Below, piece by piece: positions 56,801 through 61,039 of a stretch of DNA of 64,000 bases (position 1 is its first letter; every line of letters starts with the position of its first letter). A model generated the notes under the pieces. The model saw only the letters and a list, made by a program, of their open reading frames with translations. It ran no database searches and was not told the origin of the DNA. Both the position numbers and the translations under genes were made by a program. Source of the DNA: CAZOOM01 sp964460795 (lineage in GTDB: Bacteria; Omnitrophota; Omnitrophia; Omnitrophales; Aquincolibacteriaceae); NCBI GenBank assembly GCA_964460795.1, contig CAYWRU010000008.1:1-64000 (forward strand), read 5' to 3'.

Positions 56801-56804
56801 ATAA
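43329..56804 (+). CDS. Giant mosaic multidomain protein (4491 aa), R-S-E-V-R-linked modules
   Basis: One uninterrupted frame. It starts with a signal peptide (VIALVMSVIFVTTDISWAAP) and then carries at least nine modules, listed as separate entries: a TraB/ChaN-like domain, two unrecognised domains, a GT2 membrane glycosyltransferase, a GT-C membrane transferase, two unrecognised domains, a class I methyltransferase, an OAS-like nucleotidyltransferase and a C-terminal domain. Most borders have the peptide R-[S/A]-E-[V/L/A/I/M]-R and DNA repeats. It contains captured intergenic palindromes and an antisense gene. Catalytic motifs in the enzyme modules look intact, so it is not simple decay. Whether it works as one chain, is cut at the R-S-E-V-R sites, or is a hub for gene shuffling is unknown. 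The start overlaps the HTH-PilZ gene. Confidence 0.85.
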   Translation: MWAKSKRVIALVMSVIFVTTDISWAAPAQPLPRPSMNSELKFELAPEFGQIDESYQGTSKKTIIYIQDAHDSLEAQENIAKIINSLVIQNGVKTVFEEGYEGPVPTDKYFDVIQDPVIREKVAYYLMDHLGIGGAEYAHINRFKSESLNSKHETISNDQNSKIQNKNVSNLDHSDFEFVSDFELRNSDFRPTDWQLMGADSIKLHKANIKAYRRAARQQKGIASDLTVLEKEIRALANLHFPSELKEWMRQKEAFDENRLPLLDYLKRTLGFMSRKAYPGIQLILEAEKSTLPEVLEKARQMNAKDLFIEIEKMEMDLAKEFLKNERDRKIFGYYREIRLLKRLNDLCLSFPEYQAVQGSLDRLNTQQMGEFIGLEAKKTLVLSKRWEKKIKEAIRFYDIAERRDEVISKQLETFLKNPNEQVAILVFGGFHKNSIREILKKQDFSYSVVTPQIGTPSSRHKDYYKKLMSGGHLPFALPAPLRTASRPETRFEMALDHPELFRAELRTLTSVAESMPNSSSSDFNLSVEQSHKMGNTESVRSEVRRNLSTAKLIKSLDSRSAFVRANALSKIQFSDAVQDPAIKKALIRVSLHDSQYPLRDMAFHLLTQILDPAEKEAFRKQKFARWSQVSDFKKQYRENHYQHLIHHLELLKSLKDAREFAQHLAYFIVEYFTPGAPQYFTSYFEKTWRRLMWADESGEISRIFFKMVTWHFEASFKRQDVIEDLGAEETRFLRQVERDLRIQKFVADVDPPTESITFYLASLDQDTERKRFAYLLSGLLNRNTAKKRREVKDIIFSISGQDDPGFVRTPLEIQMESGALKDGHFPIKADFGIQLFPAEYRSVDYLTSRLMPGILSDARILALFWDDHTSHQLSYAHVFDSFAYARFYDRTIEGKRTLVVAEIQSDNYRYFKESRKDLKDWSLAVRLMLEHYALTQGYDQIVTPSAKTVVARWQYTGNAKGMNPDLARVIYDHRKLKRWGYDPKKLSIEWERGVNGEREWWVKSLHGLSYEAELRDLFKPAGAPQAKQGGPVEIVMDSLQYPFFIPDYRKWASRFNFEFGRQFSPRHFFEKSAQMMVVADLVGMAGFLPYYFEQGSNEVVIGAWMGKKIQSFLTVKEHAFFHLLTFLKISGVNRARLIFNDVYERQKSEEMFKEALSAGLIDLTSHAMLRVVDEKLIRPLTINPHFRAWHREEFSYPYDPGWPLVKALMHSWFPVLGKKVLSNSKNEGDSTADKPVSVGEGNKPGRSELRSLTSVTESMPNSSSADFNLKADQILHNSIFRSEVRHSDKQTAIQKLSQFFDFIENQMRSFSAPSSAAAGYLTQTVGGLAARVDALNYTRKKGRTLKVTERGGLFDEFPDYGEFLDQLLHLSVSEILEAGHKAVRKYDPSVSFESLYDSFFRMRFQAITSSDKQIEYLVDHLIPDKALSEEESKVDTRVSFLSQAVLAQIFREHGGEAVTFVARKFALENDKGKPGACVKKLEDIIAAQKKRSEVRSSIADSGFQSAEFKKQNRNVSGHPQSAFRIPKSERSEVRAQKKSLNSGIEKIISSKNWERLPFYRFFNTPASQKASVSLLIGGLLGIVTVLIGGYLTWDHFQSGFYASAAYTVLISSQIIAWAFGLGELVILNILLVFSPKQISQQSAPQSVSNEELPSVTVLIPVRNEPVELVMATLKAALRLDYPLGKLEIIIIDNSTTVDALKQPILQNAYKKLKEALENLEEVQTFRKQHGSDALTLIHREGTKGFKSGNLNLGMASSRGDFLLQLDADSLVKPETLRVVMPEFVHHEKNRRGYEPKLAFVQMGLEVSNHSENLLASSLASLHAMVERFWRPLRKSYRFETGFGHHLILSRRAIDEAGGFPEDIGSGEDTDLSIAIQLLEDEEGHSRWVGERADYHRLGETLPHQFYALKVQRWRWVYGNSQLFFKYYKAILKSHLPWYKKYSLLFDLGIFMATALVIVSAALIPPVLIGGILSGEMLIYPMALKMVIMLSWTAGFVAIYIAAMHFFAQSEEKAGLNIVLSFICNLLIGFALIPTILHAVWRTLVTSQEDFHVTPKGNSIKPTIRDTFKKNRPETFLAVYWLIFISFIPLAFGYTIPALLLSAGLIAWPFHEVISGTLHKAKLAISTFQRNFFEIEISTNRNIQTSHGWLKRTSFWILAAVIFGGAAYLRFHHLDYAGPWMDEATYLLTGRDIGNPDSGIGNNGWKWTYPVLAAWGESLYGSFVGARMVNGVIGMMTLFFIYLFSRSVVKGYFVESSGQAKIENIYALAAVGAVAFSSHFIFISRLATYDALAYGLFALSLYLTHEGAQSKKRNLLLAGSLVLFLSFLSKYVIVLFLPFMMSYALMLGKNARHWLTHYALPFFILWGLFFIGNFHAAAVMAHGVSGYWVNNDLLGVLGLTLKSLGPFTLLTALGVFFLPKDKRTQAGWLVGGASFLILYHVYERHIQALEKGLAAVLIIVSPLIGIAAARLFSMQILKSRVAKLFGVLCIVGILSAALSGHFKSYQKPFWEDLYGPIEVIMRESQKLQNPVIYTTRSGELLVFAPMLREFVNNKTLVLHMPEKLTDGERYNGWDSSEIIRGILSEKFDIVHITPEYWEGWNPDDKMFSRQLQNALKKRGYQQIFFDDRPRSTSIGQVRWPSMSRVFIHPRVTPSTMPTRNRSEIRSRWEMQGLKGADLRSLMGAAELVASSNHPSTISNLESVSRSASVDSAGDKRSEVRQPNADSGFQSAEFKKRNRNVSGHPQSAFRIPKSERSEVRSAPVAAGVDSKTGAGVALVVRDQQIPIRNLSSDLSGITEELEKLKEKYFLPGSIEIKKGEGRIIFEDSAGAPHRKILESFPPIQVNLHGADGLQKSDLQFAEELANALNIILRRFVSPENLRGKVEELIKKHFLQGKPVDIKFVWARPDDTLFSWPHHDIVGEFSGIQDPALTQVVTRVLNRITTQDIYPQTGAWIFDAIPITRQGLKKERCIYIRAIRSTTFQSEKRVLGGEQTDRHKRSEVRMSYPLELKSRIESIERVIGKETILEAGAEFQLEMPAEQLHKAESWLIDALAGLYLKHKHSIEHEQTALGKEGWVAHLFDHMKSMLAASRLATTDKVIYQQNFLKTFDTLLNLILPYYETSQSRACAAVERHLWLNLLASPENILDKIRVRSRHGAQFPLSDYKMIELVPDIHQITGAIELVPHAIGSTTLTLKLHRIINVTGHGAFIEERRRLTQELWKNISDVQILNVAQSLYTHRAPMPDWLAQNEVIIQRESSRAAVIIQRAPEEFRSKALPFRGLRSEMREISAGSFKPDQAALESQQVIPGGNGIQRHFDVFNVRLRSFGVRLYLDKIAFDPVKPAFNTLKTVLKLFKTGFDFLLKAVQSFTEHTERALDVFEDHFELPFTGIGLVKSISSHVFSPLRDLALLRGDGIVSAGSEVVNPSFFSAFSPAFRAEMLAKTVHSTQYTVHSSESKFRNPHSALESRSAFVSNSAGDSPAKLEAGKRSEARSDQSVGADTDFRSLLSEKTPGLAAVLRKVIERSQFDRCNREMRRLSSINDYEIQPYPPLSEDFFKSLNKNKTGFWAWLSERFLDTRREDAFAFFMFNISLSRKKLEDIFGDQKKYINDFMETGLFVRTTDGRIRLNGLSLASHQLPNGEVLYVFADASNLIKTGKQAARIYLQMDSYLLMKRMSKIQGISGYVVEPASGSGIQLIAALKQFPGIQKAIGVEIDQRALQVSCFNALLNGVSNKMVLVDSEAGLKRELQGNRISFALMNPPFIAIPDELRLGGTLPAMHTKDIYPRSGWGGPDGLTVTKQLLDMIFPLLQDETRVLIMSQFAGDSAGPQKIKDFIDSRPGMEFSFERLQPEQLKVIAREGESITSMDWAHYVARHMIPFLDLGTLNPMAVAVGVTISFWESFEEQGITHFHSGFVLLTKRSRSASVSNSAGDSRAEVRAKEPSEKGAAQSKMFDRTLQATLKKFTLSSREDQLITQVNQILDETLKIAVHEALRADYGAIVLDSGVSGSTARQTQTGIPFDFDVSVNYRGEFEKHERLYGVLDVMKKILVEQHSATFEKFLSCFLGRDSSALEVEVMPFDRRSARLSVGRLLLFDKNNPEMKFRVDVGINPEEWHFNNLGYTRKFNEQLAAKSPEERSDILANIRLLKHILSRLGIYKKPGLQSLGTEKMILRLGGGSLNRALEEVYERAVVTDDGKAYYVFTPLGQIVDEERKQVIPTEEDGIPEFFNKPRMSEEKWEILVKLARCFHETKKNDQPFDIETIIQQTLNEASGTKLAASRAELRTLASVAESMPDFSSPDFNLTAGQMLNKSIFRSEARRLNSKVRDVFHLKQEAAVVMEQSRIDALSPEMYQELLALAVLNRSELRLVIPDGVHGKYSARIAELQKMASVSFKIPAGMSLEKIPVIGFSDSSDTLAQFQTRLDAKLAERIQHSAFLLEQPGSIGFGILFASNSDQAPRNPNGFHHDPSGYWTDQVRSELRAYAVISSAA
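43772..43905. repeat. ATTCGAAA-type palindromic repeat inside the giant gene
   Basis: TAAATTCGAAGCACGAAACA and later GAATTTGTTTCGGATTTCGA form inverted arms. The same arms occur in intergenic DNA at 56826-57010. Here the element is translated in frame without a stop. Confidence 0.8.
44835..44963 (+). repeat. Repeat A copy 1 (giant gene)
   Basis: A coded border of about 43 residues that starts RAELRTLTSVAESMPNSSSS, continues DFNLSVEQ and ends RSEVR. Copies 2 and 3 lie at 47067-47186 and 56169-56288, all in the same frame. Confidence 0.85.
44964..47066 (+). other. Giant protein module 2: HEAT-like helices and unrecognised domain
   Basis: Residues about 546-1246. Helical repeats (SRSAFVRANALSKIQ, YPLRDMAFHLL) lead into a globular part. 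EIQSD at 903-907, followed by AVRLMLEHYALTQGYDQIVT, recalls a segment seen in phage/plasmid polyvalent proteins, but the match is weak. I do not name a function. Confidence 0.4.
47067..47186 (+). repeat. Repeat A copy 2 (giant gene)
   Basis: RSELRSLTSVTESMPNSSSA, then DFNLKADQILHNSIF and RSEVR. It is 2232 bp (744 codons) after copy 1. Confidence 0.85.
47187..47801 (+). other. Giant protein module 3: unrecognised helical domain
   Basis: About 205 residues, from FFDFIENQMRSF through KLEDIIAAQKK, mostly predicted helix by eye. No catalytic motif recognised. It is bounded by RSEVR at both ends. Confidence 0.4.
47826..47933 (+). repeat. Repeat B copy 1 (giant gene)
   Basis: 108 bp, palindrome-rich (GCGGATTCTGGATTTCAG, later CTGCATTCCGCATTCCG), ending in CGCTCCGAGGTGCGG, which encodes RSEVR. 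It differs from copy 2 at 51498-51605 at only two positions. Confidence 0.95.
47960..49750 (+). other. Giant protein module 4: membrane GT2 glycosyltransferase
   Basis: Residues about 1545-2140. Two N-terminal membrane helices precede a processive-type GT2 core: VLIPVRNEP near 1657, D1767-A-D1769, E1868-D1869 in SGEDTDLS and Q1912-R-W-R-W1916. At least five more membrane helices follow. This is the layout of cellulose/hyaluronan-synthase-like enzymes, with all D, D-x-D, ED and Q-x-x-R-W elements present. No PilZ domain is attached, but an HTH-PilZ gene is the upstream neighbour. Confidence 0.85.
49770..51300 (+). other. Giant protein module 5: GT-C type membrane transferase (ArnT/PMT-like)
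   Basis: Residues about 2148-2657. The first loop has PWMDEATYLLTG with D2182-E2183, the acidic pair of GT39/GT83-like polyprenyl-sugar transferases. About ten membrane helices follow, then a soluble C-terminal part. It probably takes a sugar from a polyprenyl donor at the outer face; acceptor unknown. It is joined to module 4 without an RSEVR border. Confidence 0.75.
51438..51488 (+). repeat. Repeat C copy 1 (giant gene)
   Basis: TCCCGCTCCGCCTCCGTCGA, then AGCGCCGGAGACAAG and a border motif encoding RSEVR. It encodes SRSASVDSAGDKRSEVR. It is shorter than copies 2 and 3 at 53730-53774 and 55092-55136. Confidence 0.8.
51498..51605 (+). repeat. Repeat B copy 2 (giant gene)
   Basis: Near-identical to 47826-47933: two differences in 108 bp, one silent and one Gln/Arg. 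The offset is 3672 bp, exactly 1224 codons. Confidence 0.95.
51606..52322 (+). other. Giant protein module 6: unrecognised domain
   Basis: About 239 residues between two RSEVR motifs. Alternating strands and helices; conserved-looking phrases are FPPIQVNLHGADG, FAEELANALNIIL and FSWPHHDIVGEF. No family recognised. Confidence 0.4.
52338..53174 (+). other. Giant protein module 7: unrecognised helical domain
   Basis: About 279 residues starting at an internal MSYPLELKSRIESIERV and ending before RSEMR. Mostly helical; RACAAVERHLWLNLLASPENI and ELVPDIHQITGAIELVPHAI stand out. The internal ATG directly after the RSEVR border suggests it was once a separate gene's start (inference). Confidence 0.4.
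53196..53206. repeat. Left 11-bp direct repeat, TCAGCGGGGAG
   Basis: Identical to 53580-53590. Both encode S-A-G-S in the giant frame and are 384 bp apart. They flank the antisense gene like a target-site duplication. Confidence 0.8.
53196..53528 (-). CDS. Small coiled-coil protein, embedded antisense in the giant gene
   Basis: 110 residues on the minus strand. Start GTG at 53528, with a perfect AAAGGAG seven bases upstream. The protein begins ARNRFNKSDSREREFKVILE and continues as a regular coiled coil (FEQFEHRFEGIEGRLDRIEG, DLVQIKTDAERTKTDIK) to FERRLVRLETPR. This heptad-rich layout and the strong ribosome binding site mark it as a real gene, not a shadow. Its stop codon lies in the left copy of an 11-bp direct repeat. 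I do not know its function; similar short coiled-coil proteins occur in many bacteria. Confidence 0.75.
   Translation of the reverse strand: MARNRFNKSDSREREFKVILEDIQSSFRVFGEGLNSLQQKVETGFEQFEHRFEGIEGRLDRIEGDLVQIKTDAERTKTDIKYIKMSLDTVATRDDLLAFERRLVRLETPR
53580..53590. repeat. Right 11-bp direct repeat, TCAGCGGGGAG
   Basis: Second copy of the repeat at 53196-53206, 52 bp upstream of the antisense gene's start codon. Confidence 0.8.
53659..53774 (+). repeat. Repeat cluster: CAGTACACAGT units, B-type fragment, repeat C copy 2
   Basis: Tandem CAGTACACAGTACTCAG units (53659-53690) are followed by ATTCCGCAATCCGCATTCCG, related to repeat B. Repeat C copy 2 follows at 53730-53774. An RSEAR motif comes 18 bp later. 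All are translated in frame. Confidence 0.8.
53808..55090 (+). other. Giant protein module 8: class I SAM-dependent methyltransferase
   Basis: Residues about 3494-3920. The SAM-binding loop EPASGSGIQLIAAL starts at 3688, IGVEIDQRALQVS supplies the acidic ribose ligand, and N3760-P-P-F3763 is the NPPY-type motif of N5-glutamine and N6-adenine methyltransferases. An N-terminal helical part (FKSLNKNKTGFWAWLSERF) precedes it. The substrate (protein or nucleic acid) cannot be told. The module is bracketed by repeats C2 and C3. Confidence 0.75.
55092..55136 (+). repeat. Repeat C copy 3 (giant gene)
   Basis: 45 bp, three differences from copy 2 at 53730-53774, offset 1362 bp (454 codons). It encodes SRSASVSNSAGDS before RAEVR. 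Confidence 0.9.
55170..56160 (+). other. Giant protein module 9: OAS-like nucleotidyltransferase
   Basis: Residues about 4005-4277. A pol-beta-type catalytic pattern is seen: G4009-S4010-T-A-R, then D4022-F-D4024 and E4074-V-E4076 as the likely third acidic strand. The spacing (G-S-x11-D-x-D) fits the OAS1/CD-NTase branch and also CCA-adding-like enzymes. Product unknown. It lies between repeats C3 and A3. Confidence 0.6.
56169..56288 (+). repeat. Repeat A copy 3 (giant gene)
   Basis: RAELRTLASVAESMPDFSSP, then DFNLTAGQMLNKSIF and RSEAR. It is closer to copy 2 than to copy 1 and lies 9102 bp (3034 codons) after copy 2. Confidence 0.85.
56289..56804 (+). other. Giant protein C-terminal module
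   Basis: About 170 residues: LKQEAAVVMEQSRIDAL, NRSELRLVIPDGV, IPVIGFSDSSDTLAQF and the end RSELRAYAVISSAA. Unrecognised; the final RSELR border just before the stop is notable. Confidence 0.4.
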
Positions 56805-56825
56805 TGGGGTGTAATGACACTTTTA

Positions 56826-57010
56826 AAATTCGAAGCGCGAATCTCGAAATTCGAAACAATATCGAATACAGGCCCCATTGCGCCAGTACCGATGGCGGAG
56901 ATTGTGGTGGATCTCCTGCACATCGGTATTTAAATTCAAATGTTTTAAACATTGGAATTTATGATTTTGAATTTGTTTCGGATTTCGATATCCGGATTTA
57001 GGATTTACAA
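56826..57010. repeat. Intergenic ATTCGAAA-type palindromic repeat
   Basis: AAATTCGAAGCGCGAATCTC...ATTCGAAACAATATCG on the left and TTGAATTTGTTTCGGATTTC then GATATCCGGATTTAGG on the right, about 100 bp apart. It fills the gap between the convergent giant gene and lpxL-type gene. It is the same family as the element captured at 43772-43905. Confidence 0.8.
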
Positions 57011-57047
57011 CAATAGGACTTTTAGCGAGATCTCTCGCGAAGGAGAA

Positions 57048-57962
57048 CTATTCCTCGGTGGATTCGCGGCGGACCTGATTGCCTTGCGGACGGTTTTTCC
57101 AGCGGCGGTGGACCCAGGTCCACTGTTCAGGATATTTCCGGATCTTCTCTTCAACCATTCGGTTAATTTTTTCTGTGGTCAACCGCACGCTTTGCTTTCC
57201 TTCTCCTGCCAGGGTGATTTCCGGTTCAATATAAATCTCAAATTGCCACGGGGCTTTTCGGACACAATAGGCAGTGATGATAGGGCATCCCAGTTGAAGA
57301 GCAAAACGAGCCGGAAGCGCGGTGGTGGAAGCAGCTTCGTTGAAAAAATCTACCCACAAGCCTTCAGGCCCCGCCCATTGATCGATTAAGATCGCGATAA
57401 TATGATTTTTTTTGAGACGGCGCAGGACTTCCCGAATAGGCGCATCTTTAAAGATTGTTTGAAGGGATGTTTTATTGCGCATGCTGTTGAACCACTGATC
57501 GAGATAAGGATTCCGGATGGTTTTTACAACCGCAGAAGCTTGATAAGGACCTAATTGAGCCAGTATCCCCAAAAGTTCCCACGAGCCCAAGTGAGAGACG
57601 GCCAGAATGCAGCCGCGGTCGGAGGCGAGAGCCTGATCCAGATGCTCTTTTCCAAAAACTTTAAAATATCGATCAGGTTTATACCGCAGGCGGTCTACCA
57701 TAAGGAGTTCCACTACCGCGCAGACGATGTGATGGAACGACTTACGGACCAATCGCGTTTTTTCCTTATCTGTTAAAGAGTTTCCAAACGCCCGGTCAAT
57801 GTTTTCTCGTGCAATCTGCCGCCGCTTTGGAAGGAGTAGAAAAACAAGATCCCCGGAAAAAATTGAAAAAGCATAAACCCAGGAGAGAGGGAGTAGGCTC
57901 AAACAGCCTGTAATGATTCTAATTAGAGTATAGACTAAGGCATCAACCAAATTCCAAAACAT
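57048..57962 (-). CDS. LpxL/HtrB-type acyltransferase
   Basis: 304 residues. An N-terminal hydrophobic segment (LSLLPLSWVYAFSIFSG) precedes SHLGSWELLG, the H-x4-E catalytic motif near residue 123. AILIDQWAG and the YPEQWTWVHRRWKN signature follow. Third LpxL-like unit in the window, downstream of nuoN on the same strand after a 37-bp gap, so it may be co-transcribed with the nuo genes. Acyl position not readable. Confidence 0.9.
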   Translation of the reverse strand: MFWNLVDALVYTLIRIITGCLSLLPLSWVYAFSIFSGDLVFLLLPKRRQIARENIDRAFGNSLTDKEKTRLVRKSFHHIVCAVVELLMVDRLRYKPDRYFKVFGKEHLDQALASDRGCILAVSHLGSWELLGILAQLGPYQASAVVKTIRNPYLDQWFNSMRNKTSLQTIFKDAPIREVLRRLKKNHIIAILIDQWAGPEGLWVDFFNEAASTTALPARFALQLGCPIITAYCVRKAPWQFEIYIEPEITLAGEGKQSVRLTTEKINRMVEEKIRKYPEQWTWVHRRWKNRPQGNQVRRESTEE

Positions 57963-57999
57963 GAGCTATCCTTGCTTTCGAAAAGGGATGATCCCTAAC

Positions 58000-59418
58000 T
58001 TAAATACAGGATTGGGCAAATGTAATCAATGATTGCGGAACCAGTCCCAATACTAATACTCCGGCCAAGCAAAGAATGAGTCCAATTCCCAATGACCAAG
58101 GAAGCGCAATGGGACGAGGATCCGAAGGTTCTGAAAGATAAACTGTTTTTACAATGCGAAAATAGTAGTAAGCCGCCACCGCGCTGTTAAGTGCAGCGGC
58201 AATGGCAAGCACCGTGTAGTGTTCGCGGATTACGGCGGCAAAAACAAAAAATTTGGCAATAAAACCTGCCAGGGGAGGAATCCCGGCCAGTGAAATTAAA
58301 AAAAGCGCAAGCGCCGCAGCGAGTCCGGGGGAGCGGCGGGCCAGTCCTTGATACGCGGCAAGATCATCAGACCCGGTTTGGTTTGAGACTGCAATCACGA
58401 TGGTGAATAGCCCCAAATTCGTAAAGGCGTAGGCCGCAAGATAAATCCAAATACTGGCGGTTCCAAAATTTCCAAATACGGCCAGACCCATCAGAATATA
58501 TCCGGCCTGGGCAATGCTGGAATAAGCAATTAGGCGTTTGATGTTAGTCTGAGAAAGCGCGGCGATATTTCCGACGGTCATAGTCAAAATAGAAAGTCCG
58601 GTGATGATGGATTGCCAGTCTCCGGCCATGGATTCAAAGGCCGATCCCAGAACACGTACCAGGGCAATGAACCCCAGGGCTTTGGGAGCTACGGTCAAAA
58701 AGGCCGTAACCGGAGTGGGTGCAGCTTCATAAGTATCCGGCGCCCAAAGATGAAACGGGGCCATGGAGATTTTAAAACCCAGCCCCGTGACAATAAAAAT
58801 GAGCGACACCATGACAATGGACCTGAAATTTGGATCCGAAACTTTGCCCGCCATGATCATGAGATCCAAAGATCCTGTGAGTCCGTAAAGAAGCGACATG
58901 CCGTAGAGCATGACCACCGAAGCTGTGCTTCCAAAAAGAAAATATTTGATGGCTGCCTCTTTTGATTTTGCATCTTTTTTAAGAAGCCCGGTCATTAAAT
59001 AGGAAAGCAGGGATACAAATTCAATAGAAAGAAAAAGAGCGAGCAAATTCGTGGATGCGGCCATCAGAGCGAGGGCAAAGGCCATGAAAAGAAAAAGGGA
59101 GTAATATTCGCCCTCATATTGTTTAGGAAGTTCGCGATAAGAAAAAGAGAGGAGGAAGGTGACACTTGTGACCAGAGCAATCAGATAGCCGGAAAAACGC
59201 GTTATTTTATCCACAATAAAAAAACCATGAAAAAGAGAAAGCGTTTCCGTGGGCAGACGAAACTTGGCCAGAAGAAAATATCCAACCAGAGCGAATAGCG
59301 CCAAAATTCCGCCCATTTTTTTCTGATGCGTCAGCCAATCAAGCATGAGGACAAGAAAGGCAGCGGCCAGCAAAAAAGTTTCAGGAAGAAAATGACGAAG
59401 ACTTACCCATGCGCTCAC
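58000..59418 (-). CDS. nuoN: NADH-quinone oxidoreductase subunit N
   Basis: 472-residue proton-pumping antiporter-like subunit of complex I with about 14 membrane helices. MAASTNLLALFLSIEFVSLL contains the conserved helix-5 glutamate, LGFKISMAPFHLWAPDTYE the helix-7 lysine, and LIAYSSIAQAGYILMG the later signature. The GTG start overlaps the nuoM stop by 4 bp. Confidence 0.95.
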   Translation of the reverse strand: MSAWVSLRHFLPETFLLAAAFLVLMLDWLTHQKKMGGILALFALVGYFLLAKFRLPTETLSLFHGFFIVDKITRFSGYLIALVTSVTFLLSFSYRELPKQYEGEYYSLFLFMAFALALMAASTNLLALFLSIEFVSLLSYLMTGLLKKDAKSKEAAIKYFLFGSTASVVMLYGMSLLYGLTGSLDLMIMAGKVSDPNFRSIVMVSLIFIVTGLGFKISMAPFHLWAPDTYEAAPTPVTAFLTVAPKALGFIALVRVLGSAFESMAGDWQSIITGLSILTMTVGNIAALSQTNIKRLIAYSSIAQAGYILMGLAVFGNFGTASIWIYLAAYAFTNLGLFTIVIAVSNQTGSDDLAAYQGLARRSPGLAAALALFLISLAGIPPLAGFIAKFFVFAAVIREHYTVLAIAAALNSAVAAYYYFRIVKTVYLSEPSDPRPIALPWSLGIGLILCLAGVLVLGLVPQSLITFAQSCI

Positions 59419-60884
59419 AGATTGAGTCCTCCGACTTGTGACACTAAAACCTCGACCGCAGGTTTAAAGATGGCGAGTAAAGGGGCCGGATATAGTCCCA
59501 CCATTAAAATGGCGATCACGAGCGGTACTAATGTTACGACTTCTAAGGCATTGATGTCCGGTAAGGATTTCCATTTTTCCGCAATCGGGCCCAGCAGGAC
59601 CCGGCGTACCATATAAAGAAGATAGGCCGCGGCCAAAAGAATTCCAATACAGGCCAGCATGGCGACGATCTTTTGAGCCTGGAAGGTGCCGAGCAGGACT
59701 AAAAACTCACTGACAAAGCCGCTCAAAGTCGGAAGTCCGAGTGAGGCCATGGAAAAGAAAATCAAAAGCCCTGCATAGACCGGCATCTGAGCGCTTAAAC
59801 CACCAAATCCGTTCATGTCACGGGAATGTGATCGGTCATACAAAACACCGACGAGCAAGAAAAGTCCGCCGGTAATAGTTCCATGCGTAAACATTTGAAG
59901 GAGCCCGCCGGAAAATCCTGTGGAATTCATGGACGCAAGTCCAAGCAGGACAAATCCCATGTGCGACACGCTGGAATAGGCCACCATTTTTTTGAAATCC
60001 GTTTGAGCAAGCGCGACAAATCCTCCGTAGATGATGCCGATCAAAGCCAAGACAGCCATAAAAGGATGAAACCATTGGGCCGCGTCAGGCAGGATCGGAT
60101 AACTAAAGCGGTAAAATCCATACGTTCCCATTTTTAGAAGTACGCCGGCCAGGATCACGCTGATCGGAGTTGGGGCCTCCACGTGGGCATCCGGCAGCCA
60201 GGTGTGGAATGGCCAGATCGGAACTTTGATGGCAAAGCCAAGAAAGAAGGCGAGAAATACAAGTTTTTGGAAGCGGGCGCTGTACTCAATTTGTGAGAGT
60301 GCAACCCAGTCAAAAGTGTGCGGCGCAGCACGAAAATAAAGCGCCAAGATTCCGAGCAGCATAAAGAGACTTCCGAACAAAGTGTAAAGGAAGAATTTGA
60401 TCGCCGCATATTCCTTGCGAGGTCCACCCCAGATCCCGATTAGGAAATACATGGGGACCAACACGATTTCCCAAAACACATAAAAAAGGAAAAGATCAAC
60501 CGCCAGAAAAGTTCCCAGCATGCCGGTTTCTAAAAAAAGATAGAGAAAGAAATATTCTTTGACCCGGTTCTCGATTCCAAAGGATGCGAGACAGGCCAGA
60601 ATCGAGATCAGGGCGGTCAAGATGATCATGGGAAGACTGATGCCGTCCACACCGAGCGAGTAACTTACATTCAACTGGGGAATCCAAGAGACGCTTTCCC
60701 TGAATTGCATCTCGGTGAGACGCGGATCAAAGCGTAGAAAGAGCGCTAAGGTGAGAAGACCTACTGCAATCGTGGCCGCGAGCGCAATGCCGCGGATCCA
60801 TGCCGGATTATTTTTGGGGATCAGTAGAATAATGAAACTTCCCAAGAGCGGAGTGAAAATAATCCACGATAATAGATGCTGCAT
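59415..60884 (-). CDS. nuoM: NADH-quinone oxidoreductase subunit M
   Basis: 489-residue antiporter-like subunit. FLFYVFWEIVLVPMYFLIG holds the channel glutamate, FAIKVPIWPFHTWLPDAHVE the lysine, and KMVAYSSVSHMGFVLLG is typical. GAGGAGAG precedes the ATG. A TGTCATTCCGG-type repeat separates it from nuoL. Confidence 0.96.
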   Translation of the reverse strand: MQHLLSWIIFTPLLGSFIILLIPKNNPAWIRGIALAATIAVGLLTLALFLRFDPRLTEMQFRESVSWIPQLNVSYSLGVDGISLPMIILTALISILACLASFGIENRVKEYFFLYLFLETGMLGTFLAVDLFLFYVFWEIVLVPMYFLIGIWGGPRKEYAAIKFFLYTLFGSLFMLLGILALYFRAAPHTFDWVALSQIEYSARFQKLVFLAFFLGFAIKVPIWPFHTWLPDAHVEAPTPISVILAGVLLKMGTYGFYRFSYPILPDAAQWFHPFMAVLALIGIIYGGFVALAQTDFKKMVAYSSVSHMGFVLLGLASMNSTGFSGGLLQMFTHGTITGGLFLLVGVLYDRSHSRDMNGFGGLSAQMPVYAGLLIFFSMASLGLPTLSGFVSEFLVLLGTFQAQKIVAMLACIGILLAAAYLLYMVRRVLLGPIAEKWKSLPDINALEVVTLVPLVIAILMVGLYPAPLLAIFKPAVEVLVSQVGGLNL

Positions 60885-60932
60885 AAACTCTCCTCATAAA
60901 GGTTTTTTCACTATCTCGCGCAGCTATTTTCT

Positions 60933-61006
60933 GTTGTCATTCCGGCCTCCGAGCCGGAATCCATAAATTTCAAACCTGGATGCCGGGTCAGGCCCGGCAT
61001 GACATA
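60933..61006. repeat. TGTCATTCCGG-type repeat between nuoL and nuoM
   Basis: TGTCATTCCGGCCTCCGAGC, then CGGAATCC, and CTGGATGCCGGGTCAGGCCC then GGCATGACA. Two small GC palindromes lie between inverted TGTCAT/ATGACA ends. A second copy is at 62978-63042. Widespread bacterial interspersed repeats have this form. Confidence 0.8.
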
Positions 61007-61039
61007 CATTAAATAATTGTACGAAACAGGACATACCCT

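Noticed and set aside
43329..56804. Giant gene as an array of pseudogenes
   Set aside because: No frameshift or stop in 4491 codons, and intact catalytic motifs in GT2, methyltransferase and nucleotidyltransferase modules.
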